DNA of 64,000 nt from SG8-41 sp036555035 (GCA_036555035.1 DATBMB010000116.1:1-64000), one strand, 5' to 3'. Positions 25,387 to 39,752 are shown, numbered from the stretch's first letter. Numbers and translations: made by a program. The notes: generated from the letters alone by a model not told the origin.

Positions 25387-26493
25387 ATGTTCAAAGGAAA
25401 TTTCAGCTTCAACCTCGCTGCGCTGGAGGGGATGTTCAAGGCCAAGATGCCGCCTTTGATCGGGGTCGACATCAGCTCGTCGTCCATCAAGATGGTTGAG
25501 ATCGGCGAGGCGGGCAAGGGCATATACCGCGTCGAGCGCTACTCCATCGAGCCCCTGCCCAAGGACTCGGTGGTCGAGGGCAACATCAACAATCTCGACG
25601 CCGTGAGCGACGCGTTGAAGCGCTGCCACAAGCGCCTCGGCAGCAACATCAAGAACCTTGCGCTCGCGCTGCCCAATGCCGCCGTGATCAGCAAGAAGAT
25701 CATGGTGCCGGCCGGCCAGACCGAGGACGACCTGGAACTGCAGGTGGAAACCGAGGCGAACCAGTACATCCCGTTCGCCCTCGACGAGGTCAATCTGGAC
25801 TTCCAGGTGCTGGGACCCGCGCCGAACAGCCCGGATGACATCGAAGTCCTGATCGCCGCCTCGCGCAAGGAGAAGATCATCGACCGGCTGGCGGTGGCGG
25901 AATCGGCCGGGCTCAAGGCGACGGTGATGGACGTGGATCTCTTCGCCGCCCAGGCCGCCTTCGAGCTGATCGAGGGCCAGTTTCCGGACCGGGGCAAAGA
26001 CCAGAACATCGCGGTGGTGGACGTCGGCTCCAGCATCATGGGCGTCAACGTTCTGCGCAATGACCAGTCGATCTACATGCGCGAGCAGCCTTTCGGGGGC
26101 AACCAGCTGACGCAGGAGATCCAGAACAAGTTCGGCCTGTCGCCGGAGGAAGCGGAGGCCGCCAAGCGCGCCGGCGGGCTTCCCGAAAACTACGAATCCG
26201 ATGTGCTGCAACCGTTCATGGACATGATGGGCCTGGAAGTGGCGCGCGCATTGCAGTTCTTCTTCACCTCGACCCAGCACAATCAGATCCACCACATCGT
26301 GCTGTCCGGCGGCTGCGCGTCGATCCCCGGGGCCGATGAGACGGTGGGCAAGCGCGTGCAGGTCAACACCATCATCGCCAACCCCTTCGTCAACATGTCA
26401 CTCTCCTCGAAGATCCGTCCGAAGGCCCTGACGCAGGACGCGCCTTCCCTCATGGTGGCGTGCGGTCTGGCCATGCGGAGGTTTGATCCATGA
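25387..26493 (+). CDS. pilM: Type IV pilus assembly protein PilM
   Basis: Cytoplasmic actin-like ATPase-fold protein that binds the N-terminus of PilN and anchors the pilus alignment complex. 368 residues, with PLIGVDISSSSIKMVEI (phosphate 1 motif), AVVDVGSSIMGVNV (phosphate 2) and IVLSGGCASIPG (adenosine motif). The N-terminus has about 20 residues more than the shortest homologues; a second in-frame ATG occurs before FKAKMPPL. First gene of the pilMNOPQ operon; overlaps pilN by 4 nt. Confidence 0.97.
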   Translation: MFKGNFSFNLAALEGMFKAKMPPLIGVDISSSSIKMVEIGEAGKGIYRVERYSIEPLPKDSVVEGNINNLDAVSDALKRCHKRLGSNIKNLALALPNAAVISKKIMVPAGQTEDDLELQVETEANQYIPFALDEVNLDFQVLGPAPNSPDDIEVLIAASRKEKIIDRLAVAESAGLKATVMDVDLFAAQAAFELIEGQFPDRGKDQNIAVVDVGSSIMGVNVLRNDQSIYMREQPFGGNQLTQEIQNKFGLSPEEAEAAKRAGGLPENYESDVLQPFMDMMGLEVARALQFFFTSTQHNQIHHIVLSGGCASIPGADETVGKRVQVNTIIANPFVNMSLSSKIRPKALTQDAPSLMVACGLAMRRFDP

Positions 26494-27080
26494 TCCGCAT
26501 CAACCTGCTGCCGCACCGCGAGGTCCGGCGCAAACAGCAGCAGCAGCAGTTCTTCATCCTGCTCGCCTTCGTGATCGTCGTCGGCGGCGCGGTCTGGTTC
26601 GTGGTGCGCAGCTATCTCGACGAGCAGCTGCAGACCCAGCTGGCCCGCAACAAGTACCTGCAGGACGAGATCGTCAAGCTCGACAAGCAGATCGCCGAGA
26701 TCCAGAAGCTCAAGGAACAAACCGCGGCGCTGCTCGCGCGCAAGAGAGTGGTGGAGACGCTGCAGGGTAACCGCGCCGAGGTCGTGCACCTGCTCGATCA
26801 GCTGGTGCGGCAGCTGCCCGAGGGCGTATACCTCAAGGCCGTGAAGCAGGCCGGCCCGCGCGTCACTATCACCGGGCTGACCCAGTCGCAGGCCCGCGTT
26901 TCCACGCTCATGCGCAACCTCGACTCCTCGCCGAACCTGGAGAACCCCGGCCTGGTGGAGATCAAGGCGGTGCAGCAGAACCGGCAGCGGACCAACGAGT
27001 TCATCATGAACATCACCATCACGCGCGCCAAGGTCGAGGACGACAGCAAGGGCGCGCGCAAGCCGCCGGCGAAGAGGTAA
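26490..27080 (+). CDS. pilN: Type IV pilus assembly protein PilN
   Basis: Inner-membrane bitopic protein of the alignment complex. 196 residues: the cytoplasmic INLLPHRE motif at residues 3-10, which docks into PilM, one membrane helix about 20-42, a coiled coil (about 48-80), and a periplasmic ferredoxin-like domain. Overlaps pilM (ATGA) and is 6 nt before pilO. Confidence 0.97.
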   Translation: MIRINLLPHREVRRKQQQQQFFILLAFVIVVGGAVWFVVRSYLDEQLQTQLARNKYLQDEIVKLDKQIAEIQKLKEQTAALLARKRVVETLQGNRAEVVHLLDQLVRQLPEGVYLKAVKQAGPRVTITGLTQSQARVSTLMRNLDSSPNLENPGLVEIKAVQQNRQRTNEFIMNITITRAKVEDDSKGARKPPAKR

Positions 27081-27086
27081 CGCGAC

Positions 27087-27740
27087 ATGGCGATGACGCT
27101 CAATCTGAACGACCTCAGGCGGCTCGACCCGAAGAAGATCGGCAGCTGGCCGATCCTGCCCAAGCTGGGGGTGCTCTTCATCACGCTCGTCCTGATCGTG
27201 GCGGCAAGCTGGTGGTTTGACTGGCAGCACCAGATCGAGGGCATCAACCAGGAGAAGGTGAAGGAAGAGGGGCTGCGCAAGACTTTCCTCACCAAGAAGA
27301 GCGAGGCCATCAACCTGCCCGCCTACCAGAAGCAGCTGGAGGATATCGAGAAGCAGTTCGGGGCGCTCTTGAAGCAGCTGCCGGGCCGCGCCGAGATGGA
27401 CGCCCTGCTGACCGACATCAACCAGGCCGGCCTGGGACGCGGCCTGCAATTCGAGCTGTTCAAGCCCGCCGCACAGGAGACGCGCCGCGAGTTCTACGCG
27501 GAGCTGCCGATCACGATCAAGGTGACCGGCAATTACCACGATATCGGCGCCTTCGCGAGCGACATCGGCAAGCTCTCGCGGATCGTGACGCTGGAGAACA
27601 TCGCGCTCACCTCGGCGGGTAAGGGAAAAGGCGGCCTGGTGCTGGACGCGCTGGCCAAGACCTTCCGCTACCTCGACGACGAGGAGCTGGCGCAGCAGCG
27701 GCGGGCCGCGGCCGCCAAGAAAGCCGGCAAGAGAAAATGA
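27087..27740 (+). CDS. pilO: Type IV pilus assembly protein PilO
   Basis: Inner-membrane partner of PilN. 217 residues, with a membrane helix about residues 30-47 (LGVLFITLVLIVAASWWF), a periplasmic coiled coil and a ferredoxin-like domain (GLQFELFKPAAQE, LPITIKVTGNYHDIGAF). The C-terminus is rich in Lys/Arg/Ala. The stop overlaps the pilP start by 4 nt. Confidence 0.97.
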   Translation: MAMTLNLNDLRRLDPKKIGSWPILPKLGVLFITLVLIVAASWWFDWQHQIEGINQEKVKEEGLRKTFLTKKSEAINLPAYQKQLEDIEKQFGALLKQLPGRAEMDALLTDINQAGLGRGLQFELFKPAAQETRREFYAELPITIKVTGNYHDIGAFASDIGKLSRIVTLENIALTSAGKGKGGLVLDALAKTFRYLDDEELAQQRRAAAAKKAGKRK

Positions 27741-28267
27741 CACGGCATATCCTCCTCAGCGCGCTCGCCTGCCTCGCGCTCGTCGCGTGCAGCGGCGAGG
27801 AGCATTCGGATCTGCGGCAGTTCGTCAGGGATTCGGACAACATGCCGCGCGGCCGCATTCCCCCGCTGCCGGAAGTGAAACCCTACGAGCCGTTCGAGTA
27901 CGCGGCGTTCGACCTGGTCGACCCGTTCCTGCCGCGCAAGATCGAGGCGCCCCGGTCGGCCAAGCCCGACCCCAGGCTGCCGGACCCCAACCGGCGCAAG
28001 GGGCCGCTCGAGGCGTTTCCGCTGGAGAATCTCAAGATGGTGGGCTCGCTCTCCCAGAAGCAGGAGTTCTTCGCGCTCATCAAGACCCCGGACAACAACC
28101 TCTACCGGGTAAAGATGGGTGATTTCATGGGGCAGAACTTCGGCCGCGTCATCGACATCAGCGAGTCCGCGGTCAAGCTGAAGGAGTTGATCCAGGACAG
28201 CGGCAACGACTGGAAGGAAGAAGAACGCTTGCTGTTGCTGCAGGACGAACAGGAGGCAAGAAAATGA
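27737..28267 (+). CDS. pilP: Type IV pilus lipoprotein PilP
   Basis: Links PilNO to the PilQ secretin. 176 residues with a lipobox LVAC at Cys18, an unstructured proline-rich stretch, then the PilP beta-domain (PLEAFPLENLKMVGSL, ALIKTPDNNLYRVKMGDFMG). Overlaps pilO and pilQ by 4 nt each. Confidence 0.97.
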   Translation: MTRHILLSALACLALVACSGEEHSDLRQFVRDSDNMPRGRIPPLPEVKPYEPFEYAAFDLVDPFLPRKIEAPRSAKPDPRLPDPNRRKGPLEAFPLENLKMVGSLSQKQEFFALIKTPDNNLYRVKMGDFMGQNFGRVIDISESAVKLKELIQDSGNDWKEEERLLLLQDEQEARK

Positions 28268-30384
28268 AGCTCAAGGCGTATTTCCGCTCGTGGGCCCTTC
28301 AGGGAGCGCTTGCGGCCGCGCTCGCGTGCGCAAGCGGGGCAGCCCGTGCCCAGGCCAACAGCATCGAGTCGATCAACGTCTCGCCCGCGAGCGGCGGCAA
28401 GGTGATCGTCCGCGTCACCCTGAAGCAGCCGCCTGCGAGCCCGCCCGCCGGGTTCACCGTGACCAACCCGCCGCGCATCGCCTTCGATTTTCTCAACACC
28501 ACCAGCGCGCTCGGGCGCAGCACGCAGGAAGTGGCGGAAGGAGACCTGCGCGGCATCAACGTCGTGCAGGCCGGCGACCGCACGCGGCTCGTTCTCAATC
28601 TCGCCCGCCCCTCCGGCTACGACACGCAGATCGACGGGCGGACGCTGCTGATCACGCTCCAGGGCGCCGCGGCGGCGGCGAGCCCTGCGGGGGCGACCAC
28701 GCATTTCGCGGAGGCGCGCCCGGGAGACCGGCGCCACGCCCTGCGCGACGTCGACTTCCGGCGCGGCGGGGCCGGCGAGGGGCGCGTCGTGGTGGACCTC
28801 TCCGACAGCACCGTGGGCATCGATCTCAAGCTCCAGGGCCGCACCATCATTGTCGACTTCATCAATACCGCGTTGCCGAGGAACCTGCAGCGGCGCCTCG
28901 ACGTCACCGACTTCGGCACGGTGGTCCAGACCATCGACGCCTTCCCCCAGGGCAACAACAGCCGGCTCGTCATAGAGCCGCGCGGCGTCTGGGAGCACAC
29001 CGCCTACCAGACCGACACCCGCTTCATCGTGGAGGTGAAGGCGCAGGCCCCGGACGCCGGCCGCATCGCGCGCGGCGGCGGCTATACGGGCGAGAAGCTC
29101 TCGCTCAACTTCCAGAACGTGGAGGTGCGCGCGGTGCTGCAGGTGATCGCGGACTTCACCGGACTCAACATCATCACCAGCGACACGGTGGGCGGCAACC
29201 TGACGCTGCGGCTGAAGGACGTGCCGTGGGACCAGGCGCTCGACATCATCCTGCAGGCGAAGGGCCTGGACATGCGCAAGACCGGCAACGTGGTGTGGAT
29301 CGCTCCGCGCGACGAGCTCGCCACGCGCGAGAAGCTCGCGCTCGAGGCGCAGCAGCAGATCGTGGATCTCGAGCCCACGCGCACGGAAAGCTTCCAGCTG
29401 AACTACCAGAAGGGGGCCGACCTCCAGAAGCTCCTGGCCGATCCGCAGCAGCGGGTATTGTCCAAGCGCGGCAGCGCCGTCGTCGATCCGCGCACCAACA
29501 CGGTGTTCGTCCAGGACACGCCCACGCGGCTCGAGGAAGTGCGGAAGTTGATCCGCCAGGTCGACGTGCCGGTGCGCCAGGTGATGATCGAGTCGCGGAT
29601 CGTGGAGGCAAGCGACAACTTCGGCCGCAACCTCGGCGTGCGCCTCGGCTATCACGACATGACGGGGACGGGCAACCAGGTCGGGACCCAGAACGGCATC
29701 CGGGTGCGCGCTGTTCCGGGCGGCCAGATAACGGACACGGGTTTCCACACCGGCCAGACCACCGCGCCTCCCTTCACCGACTCGCTGTCCGTGAACTTGC
29801 CGGTGCCGGGGCTCGCCGGCGCCGTGCCGGGCGCGTTCTCGCTGGCCCTCTTCCGGGAAGGATCGGCGAAATTCCTCAACCTCGAGCTGACCGCGCTGCA
29901 GGCCGACGGCAAGGGCAAGATCATCTCCAGCCCGCGCGTCATCACCGCCGACCAGGTGGAAGCCACCATCGAGCAGGGCACGGAAATTCCGTACCAGCAG
30001 GCGACCTCGAGCGGCGCCACCAGCGTCGCGTTCAAGAAGGCGACGCTCTCGCTGAAGGTCAAGCCCCAGGTCACGCCCGATGACAACGTGATCATGAATC
30101 TCAACGTCCACAAGGACAGCGTGGGCCAGAACACCCTCGCGGGCCCCTCGATCGACACCAAGCAGATCGTCACCGAGGTTCTGGTGGAGAACGGCGGCAC
30201 GGTGGTGATCGGCGGCATCTACCAGCAGACCGAGAACAACCAGACCAACAAGATACCGGTGCTCGGCGACCTGCCGTTCGTGGGCTGGATGTTCAAGCAG
30301 AACCTGCGGAGCGACAACCGCAACGAGCTGCTGATCTTCATCACGCCGCGCATCCTCAAGGACGGCCTGACGCTGCGGCAATAG
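28264..30384 (+). CDS. pilQ: Type IV pilus secretin PilQ
   Basis: Outer-membrane pore for the pilus. 706 residues: signal peptide ending GAARAQA (about 31), AMIN domain(s) (about 35-260), an STN/N0 domain (LNFQNVEVRAVLQVIADFTG, about 280), N1 domain, and the secretin core from about 450 ending TNKIPVLGDLPFVGWMF and ELLIFITPRIL. Last gene of pilMNOPQ, followed by a strong terminator. Whether the cell is piliated cannot be judged, since pilin and motor genes are outside the window. Confidence 0.98.
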   Translation: MKLKAYFRSWALQGALAAALACASGAARAQANSIESINVSPASGGKVIVRVTLKQPPASPPAGFTVTNPPRIAFDFLNTTSALGRSTQEVAEGDLRGINVVQAGDRTRLVLNLARPSGYDTQIDGRTLLITLQGAAAAASPAGATTHFAEARPGDRRHALRDVDFRRGGAGEGRVVVDLSDSTVGIDLKLQGRTIIVDFINTALPRNLQRRLDVTDFGTVVQTIDAFPQGNNSRLVIEPRGVWEHTAYQTDTRFIVEVKAQAPDAGRIARGGGYTGEKLSLNFQNVEVRAVLQVIADFTGLNIITSDTVGGNLTLRLKDVPWDQALDIILQAKGLDMRKTGNVVWIAPRDELATREKLALEAQQQIVDLEPTRTESFQLNYQKGADLQKLLADPQQRVLSKRGSAVVDPRTNTVFVQDTPTRLEEVRKLIRQVDVPVRQVMIESRIVEASDNFGRNLGVRLGYHDMTGTGNQVGTQNGIRVRAVPGGQITDTGFHTGQTTAPPFTDSLSVNLPVPGLAGAVPGAFSLALFREGSAKFLNLELTALQADGKGKIISSPRVITADQVEATIEQGTEIPYQQATSSGATSVAFKKATLSLKVKPQVTPDDNVIMNLNVHKDSVGQNTLAGPSIDTKQIVTEVLVENGGTVVIGGIYQQTENNQTNKIPVLGDLPFVGWMFKQNLRSDNRNELLIFITPRILKDGLTLRQ

Positions 30385-30405
30385 GCGGGCATCCGCATCA
30401 CCCGG

Positions 30406-30431
30406 AAAGGCGGCCCGCGGGCCGCCTTTTT
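30406..30431 (+). terminator. Rho-independent terminator after pilQ
   Basis: AAAGGCGGCC (30406-30415) and GGCCGCCTTT (30420-30429) form a near-perfect GC-rich hairpin followed by T residues, 22 nt after the pilQ stop. The A-rich start means it could also act on the other strand. It separates the pil operon from aroK. Confidence 0.85.
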
Positions 30432-30496
30432 GTTTGCCGCGATTCCCCGGGCGCGCGCGTTAGTCGGCACCTGCCCGTTCCGCTAGAATCGCTCCC

Positions 30497-31096
30497 ATGA
30501 GTGCCAGTGAACACAAGCCGGAAGAGCGGCGCGGGCGCATTCCCGGCAACATCTTCCTGGTGGGCCTGATGGGCGCGGGAAAGACCTCGGTCGGCAGGCG
30601 CCTCGCCCGGCGCCTCGGCAAGACCTTCTACGACTGCGACGAGGAGATCGAGCACGCCACCGGCGTGAGGGTCCCGGTCATCTTCGAGATCGAGGGCGAG
30701 GCCGGCTTCCGCGCGCGTGAGGCGAAAATGCTGGCGGAGCTCGTCCTCCGCAGCGAGATCGTGCTCGCCACCGGCGGGGGCGCCGTGCTGTCCGAGGAGA
30801 ACCGCAGGCTGCTCGCCGAGAATGGCGTGGTGGTCTACCTGCGCGCGGGCGCTGCGGACCTCTGGCAGCGCACCCGGCACGACCGGAACCGGCCGCTGCT
30901 CCAGACCGGGGAGCCCCATGCCAGGCTCGAGCAGCTCTTCGCCGAGCGCGACCCGCTCTACCGCAGCATTGCAGATATCATCGTCGACACCGGGAGCCAG
31001 AGCCTGGGGAGCCTCACCCAGCGACTGGAACAGCGGCTGATCGAGCACCAGTCCGCCGCGGCGGAAGGCGCCGGCGCACCGGTGCGCACCGGCTGA
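30497..31096 (+). CDS. aroK: Shikimate kinase
   Basis: Phosphorylates shikimate in chorismate synthesis. 199 residues, with P-loop GLMGAGKTSVGRR (about residues 23-35), YDCDEEIE (shikimate/Mg contact), ATGGGAV and the lid Arg in RTRHDRNRPLL. The C-terminal 25 residues are longer than in E. coli AroK. pilQ-aroK-aroB order is conserved in beta- and gammaproteobacteria. Confidence 0.96.
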   Translation: MSASEHKPEERRGRIPGNIFLVGLMGAGKTSVGRRLARRLGKTFYDCDEEIEHATGVRVPVIFEIEGEAGFRAREAKMLAELVLRSEIVLATGGGAVLSEENRRLLAENGVVVYLRAGAADLWQRTRHDRNRPLLQTGEPHARLEQLFAERDPLYRSIADIIVDTGSQSLGSLTQRLEQRLIEHQSAAAEGAGAPVRTG

Positions 31097-31116
31097 TCGG
31101 AAGCGCCTCGCCCGAT

Positions 31117-32211
31117 ATGCAGACCCTGAACGTTGCGCTCGGTGCCCGCAGCTACCCGATCCACATCGGTGCCGGGCTCCTCGCCCGAACCGAACTGATC
31201 GTGGAACGGCTCCCCCAGAAGAGCGCCGCAATCGTCACCAACGCGACCGTCGCGCCGCTCTACCTCGCGGCGCTGCAGGGCGCGCTGGAAGCGCGCGGGG
31301 TGCGCGTGGTGGGCATCACGGTGCCGGACGGCGAAGCGTTCAAGACGTGGGAGACGCTGAACCGCATCTTCGATGCGCTGCTCGAGCACCGCTGTGAGCG
31401 CGGCACCGCGCTGATCGCGCTGGGCGGCGGAGTCATCGGCGATCTGGCCGGATTCGCGGCGGCGGTCTACCAGCGCGGCGTGCCCTATATCCAGGTGCCG
31501 ACGACGCTGCTCGCGCAGGTGGATTCCGCGGTCGGGGGCAAGACCGCGATCAACCACCCGCTCGGCAAGAACATGATCGGAGCGTTCTACCAGCCGCTCG
31601 CGGTGATCGCCGACACCGACACGCTCGCGACACTGCCGCCGCGGGAGCTCGCCGCCGGGCTGGCGGAGATCATCAAGTACGGCGTGATCCGCGATGCGCC
31701 ATTTTTCGAGTGGCTCGAAGCCAACATGGCCCGGCTCGTGCGCCGCGAGCCCGAGGCGCTCGCCTATGCCATCGAGCGCTCCTGCGCCAACAAGGCGGAG
31801 GTCGTCGCGGAGGACGAGCTGGAAACCGGCCCCCGGGCGCTGCTCAACCTGGGCCACACGTTCGGACACGCGATCGAGACCGGCACCGGCTACGGCACCT
31901 GGCTCCATGGGGAAGCGGTTGCCGCCGGCATGCTGCTGGCGGCGAAGCTGTCGCAGCGCCTGGGGCACCTCGCGGTCGAGGACGTGCGCCGCCTCGGGGC
32001 GCTCCTGAAATCGGCCGGCCTGCCGCTCGATCCGCCCCGGCTCGGTCGCGCGCGCTACCTCGAGCTGATGGGCCACGACAAGAAGGTGGCGGGCGGCCGC
32101 ATCCACTTCGTGCTGTTAAAGCGCATCGGGGAGGCCTACGTCTCGGGCGAGGTGCCGGGCGCTGCGCTCGCGGACGTGCTCGACGCCGGCGCCGAGCATG
32201 CTCGGGCGTGA
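31117..32211 (+). CDS. aroB: 3-dehydroquinate synthase
   Basis: NAD-dependent cyclisation of DAHP to 3-dehydroquinate. 364 residues, with DGEAFKTW, ALGGGVIGDLAGFAA, VPTTLLAQVDSAVGGKTAINH, and zinc ligands in ELAAGLAEIIKYG, NLGHTFGHAIE and WLHGEAVAAGM. Follows aroK by 20 nt; its 3' end overlaps dgt by 14 nt. Confidence 0.98.
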   Translation: MQTLNVALGARSYPIHIGAGLLARTELIVERLPQKSAAIVTNATVAPLYLAALQGALEARGVRVVGITVPDGEAFKTWETLNRIFDALLEHRCERGTALIALGGGVIGDLAGFAAAVYQRGVPYIQVPTTLLAQVDSAVGGKTAINHPLGKNMIGAFYQPLAVIADTDTLATLPPRELAAGLAEIIKYGVIRDAPFFEWLEANMARLVRREPEALAYAIERSCANKAEVVAEDELETGPRALLNLGHTFGHAIETGTGYGTWLHGEAVAAGMLLAAKLSQRLGHLAVEDVRRLGALLKSAGLPLDPPRLGRARYLELMGHDKKVAGGRIHFVLLKRIGEAYVSGEVPGAALADVLDAGAEHARA

Positions 32212-33325
32212 CCTCGCCCCCTACGCGGCCCGGCCGGAGCGCTCCCGCGGCCGCCGCCACCGCGAGGCTCCGCCCCGGGGTCGCACCGAGTATCAGCGCG
32301 ACCGCGATCGCATCGTGCACTCGACCGCCTTCCGGCGCCTCGAGTACAAGACCCAGGTCTTCGTCAACCACGAAGGCGACCTCTTCCGCACCCGCCTCAC
32401 GCACAGCCTCGAGGTGGCGCAGATCGCGCGAACGGTGGCGCGGAGCCTCCGTCTCGACGAGGACCTGACCGAGGCGGTCGCGCTCGCGCACGACCTCGGC
32501 CACACGCCCTTCGGCCACACCGGCCAGGATTCGCTCAACGCCTGCATGCGGCCCTATGGGGGCTTCGAGCACAATCTCCAGAGCCTGCGCGTGGTGGACC
32601 TTCTGGAGCAGCGCTACGCTGCGTTCGACGGCTTGAACCTGACCTTCGAGGCGCGCGAGGGGATCCTCAAGCACTGCTCGCCGCGGAACGCGCGCGCCCT
32701 CGGCGACGTGGGCGAGCGCTTCCTGAAGAAGCGGCGACCGTCGCTGGAGGCGCAGGTCGCGAACCTCGCCGACGAGATCGCCTACAACAACCACGACGTC
32801 GATGACGGGGTGCGCTCCGGGCTGCTCGATCTGGCGCAGCTGGCGGAAGTGCCCGTGTTCGCGCGTCACATGAAGGCCGTCCTGCGCCAGTATCCGCAGC
32901 TTCCGCCGCGGCGGCTGCGGCACGAGACGGTGCGGCGCATGATCGACACGCTGGTCACGGATCTCATCCGCACCAGCGCGGAGAACATCCGCAGGCTCGC
33001 GCCGGGCTCGATCGAGGACGTGCGGCGGGCGCCGGCGCTCATCGCGTTCAGCCCGCGTATTCGAGATGAGAGCGAGGCGCTGAAGCGCTTCCTGCGCGAG
33101 CACCTCTATCGCCACTACCGCGTGGTGCGCATGAGCGGGAAGGCGCGCCGCATCGTGGCCGATCTCTTCGCGGCGCTGCTGGCCGACAACCGGCTGCTGC
33201 CGCCGGAGTTCCAGGAACGCGCGCGCGCGGATGCTCCCCGCGCCATCGCCGATTACATCGCCGGCATGACCGACCGCTACGCGATCCTCGAGCACCGGCG
33301 CCTGTTCGCGATCGAGGAAGCGTGA
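32198..33325 (+). CDS. dgt: Deoxyguanosinetriphosphate triphosphohydrolase-like HD protein
   Basis: HD-domain dNTPase-like protein. 375 residues, with RRLEYKTQVF, RLTHSLEVAQIAR (metal His), ALAHDLGHTPFGHTG (HD pair), then EIAYNNHDVDDG. The length and type match the shorter, dGTPase type-2 group rather than the long E. coli Dgt; in vivo substrate may be several dNTPs. Overlaps aroB by 14 nt. The 151-bp gap before gltB has no clear feature beyond GC-rich partial repeats of GCAACGCAGCAG/GGCGGGCGGCAGG type. Confidence 0.9.
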   Translation: MLGRDLAPYAARPERSRGRRHREAPPRGRTEYQRDRDRIVHSTAFRRLEYKTQVFVNHEGDLFRTRLTHSLEVAQIARTVARSLRLDEDLTEAVALAHDLGHTPFGHTGQDSLNACMRPYGGFEHNLQSLRVVDLLEQRYAAFDGLNLTFEAREGILKHCSPRNARALGDVGERFLKKRRPSLEAQVANLADEIAYNNHDVDDGVRSGLLDLAQLAEVPVFARHMKAVLRQYPQLPPRRLRHETVRRMIDTLVTDLIRTSAENIRRLAPGSIEDVRRAPALIAFSPRIRDESEALKRFLREHLYRHYRVVRMSGKARRIVADLFAALLADNRLLPPEFQERARADAPRAIADYIAGMTDRYAILEHRRLFAIEEA

Positions 33326-33476
33326 CAGGACGGGCGCGAAGCGGCGAAACGGTTGCTGTAAGTAGCTGATGGCAGTAAACTTCCCCTTCGCGCCTGCGTT
33401 TTGAGCGCCGCTTGCTGCAACGCAGCAGGGCGGGCGGCAGGCGCCGGCAACCCAAGAGCACTCGAGGAAACGCCGC

Positions 33477-38138
<4,662 letters not shown>

Positions 38139-38146
38139 CCGGAACA

Positions 38147-38203
38147 GGGGGTGCGGGCCCCTTCCGCAGCAGCGGCGGGGCCCTCCCGCTCCCCCGTACC
38201 CCC
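38147..38203. repeat. Inverted repeat and repeated motif between gltB and gltD
   Basis: GGGGGTGCGGG (38147-38157) pairs with CCCGTACCCCC (38193-38203), ten of eleven positions. The core GGGGTGCGGGCCCCTT at 38148 recurs as an identical 16-mer at 39712, in the gltD-hemE gap. Function is unclear; it may be an mRNA-stability or intergenic repeat element. Confidence 0.5.
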
Positions 38204-38239
38204 ACCTCCGGCAGCCGGCGCCTGAAGTGAGCACTTACC

Positions 38240-39703
38240 ATGGGCAAGATCACGGGATTTCTCGAGCACGACCGCGTCGAAGAGGCGTACGAGCCGAAGG
38301 ACGCGCGCAAGAAGCATTACCGCGAGTTCATCCCCCGCCTGACCGACGAGCAGGCGGGGATCCAGGGCGCGCGCTGCATGGACTGCGGCATCCCGTTCTG
38401 CATGAGCGGCTGCCCGGTCAACAACATCATCCCCGACTGGAACGATCTCGTGTACCGCCAGGACTGGCGGTCCGCGATCGAGACGCTGCACTCGACCAAC
38501 AATTTCCCGGAGTTCACGGGCCGGATCTGCCCGGCGCCGTGCGAGGAAGCCTGCGTGCTGCGCATCAACGAGGACCCGGTCGGCATCAAGTCGATCGAAC
38601 ACGCGATCATCGACAAGGCGTGGGAAGCTGGCTGGGTTACGCCGCAGCCGCCCGCGCACCGGACCGGCAAGAAGGTCGCGGTCGTGGGCTCCGGCCCCGC
38701 CGGGCTCGCCTGCGCGCAACAGCTCGCGCGCGCCGGCCATGCAGTCGTCGTGCTCGAGAGGAACGACCGCATCGGCGGACTGCTGCGCTACGGCATTCCC
38801 GATTTCAAGCTCGAGAAGCGGCAGATCGACCGGCGCATGGAGCAGATGGCTGCCGAGGGCGTCTCCTTTCGCACCGGCATACACGTCGGGCCGGGCCGTC
38901 CCGGCAGGGGCATTCCCGACTGGTCAATTGAGATCCTTCCCCCCGAGAAGCTCCTGGCCGAGTTCGACGCCGTGGTGCTGGCGGGGGGCGCCGAGCAGCC
39001 GCGCGACCTCCCGATTCCGGGCCGCGAGCTCGACGGCGTGCACTTCGCGATGGAGTTCCTGCCCCTGCAGAACAAGCGCGTCGCGGGAGATTCGAATGTT
39101 CCCGAGCTGTGGGCGAGCGACAAGCACGTGATCATCATCGGTGGCGGCGATACCGGCTCCGACTGCGTTGGAACCTCAAACCGCCACGGCGCCCGCTCCA
39201 TCACCCAGTTCGAGCTGCTGCCCATGCCGCCCGACGTGGAGCGCAATCCCGTGTGGCCCTACTGGCCGACGCGGCTGCGTACTTCCTCGTCCCACGAGGA
39301 GGGGGTGAGCCGCGACTGGTCGGTCGCGACGAAGGCGTTCATCGGCGAGGGCGGCAGGGTCACGGCGCTCAAGGCCGTGCGCTTGGCCTGGCAGGACGGC
39401 CGCATGAGCGAGGTGCCGGGCTCGGAATTCACGATGCCGGCCGACCTCGTGCTGCTCGCAATGGGGTTCGTCTCCCCGGTCCCGTCCGTGCTCGACGGCT
39501 TCGGCGTGGCGAAGGACGCCCGCGGCAATGCCCGGGCCGGCGCCGAGGGCGCGGGTAGCTACGCAACCTCGGTGCGCAAGGTGTTCGCTGCCGGCGACAT
39601 GCGGCGCGGCCAGTCGCTGGTGGTCTGGGCGATACGCGAGGGCCGGCAGTGCGCACGCGCGGTGGACGAGTTCCTGATGGGACGATCCGAGCTTCCGCGA
39701 TAA
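38240..39703 (+). CDS. gltD: Glutamate synthase, small (beta) subunit
   Basis: NADPH-oxidising subunit that passes electrons through FAD and 4Fe-4S clusters to GltB. 487 residues: N-terminal cluster cysteines in CMDCGIPFCMSGCPV and ICPAPCEEACVL, FAD-binding VVGSGPAGLACAQQLA (about residue 150), NADPH-binding IIIGGGDTGSDCVGTSNRHG (about 297) and a C-terminal FAD motif AAGDMRRGQSLVVWAI. 101 bp after gltB; the leader lacks a clear Shine-Dalgarno. Confidence 0.98.
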   Translation: MGKITGFLEHDRVEEAYEPKDARKKHYREFIPRLTDEQAGIQGARCMDCGIPFCMSGCPVNNIIPDWNDLVYRQDWRSAIETLHSTNNFPEFTGRICPAPCEEACVLRINEDPVGIKSIEHAIIDKAWEAGWVTPQPPAHRTGKKVAVVGSGPAGLACAQQLARAGHAVVVLERNDRIGGLLRYGIPDFKLEKRQIDRRMEQMAAEGVSFRTGIHVGPGRPGRGIPDWSIEILPPEKLLAEFDAVVLAGGAEQPRDLPIPGRELDGVHFAMEFLPLQNKRVAGDSNVPELWASDKHVIIIGGGDTGSDCVGTSNRHGARSITQFELLPMPPDVERNPVWPYWPTRLRTSSSHEEGVSRDWSVATKAFIGEGGRVTALKAVRLAWQDGRMSEVPGSEFTMPADLVLLAMGFVSPVPSVLDGFGVAKDARGNARAGAEGAGSYATSVRKVFAAGDMRRGQSLVVWAIREGRQCARAVDEFLMGRSELPR

Positions 39704-39752
39704 CACGAGCCGGGGTGCGGGCCCCTTTCTGCGCACTCCTCCGCGGGTCACG

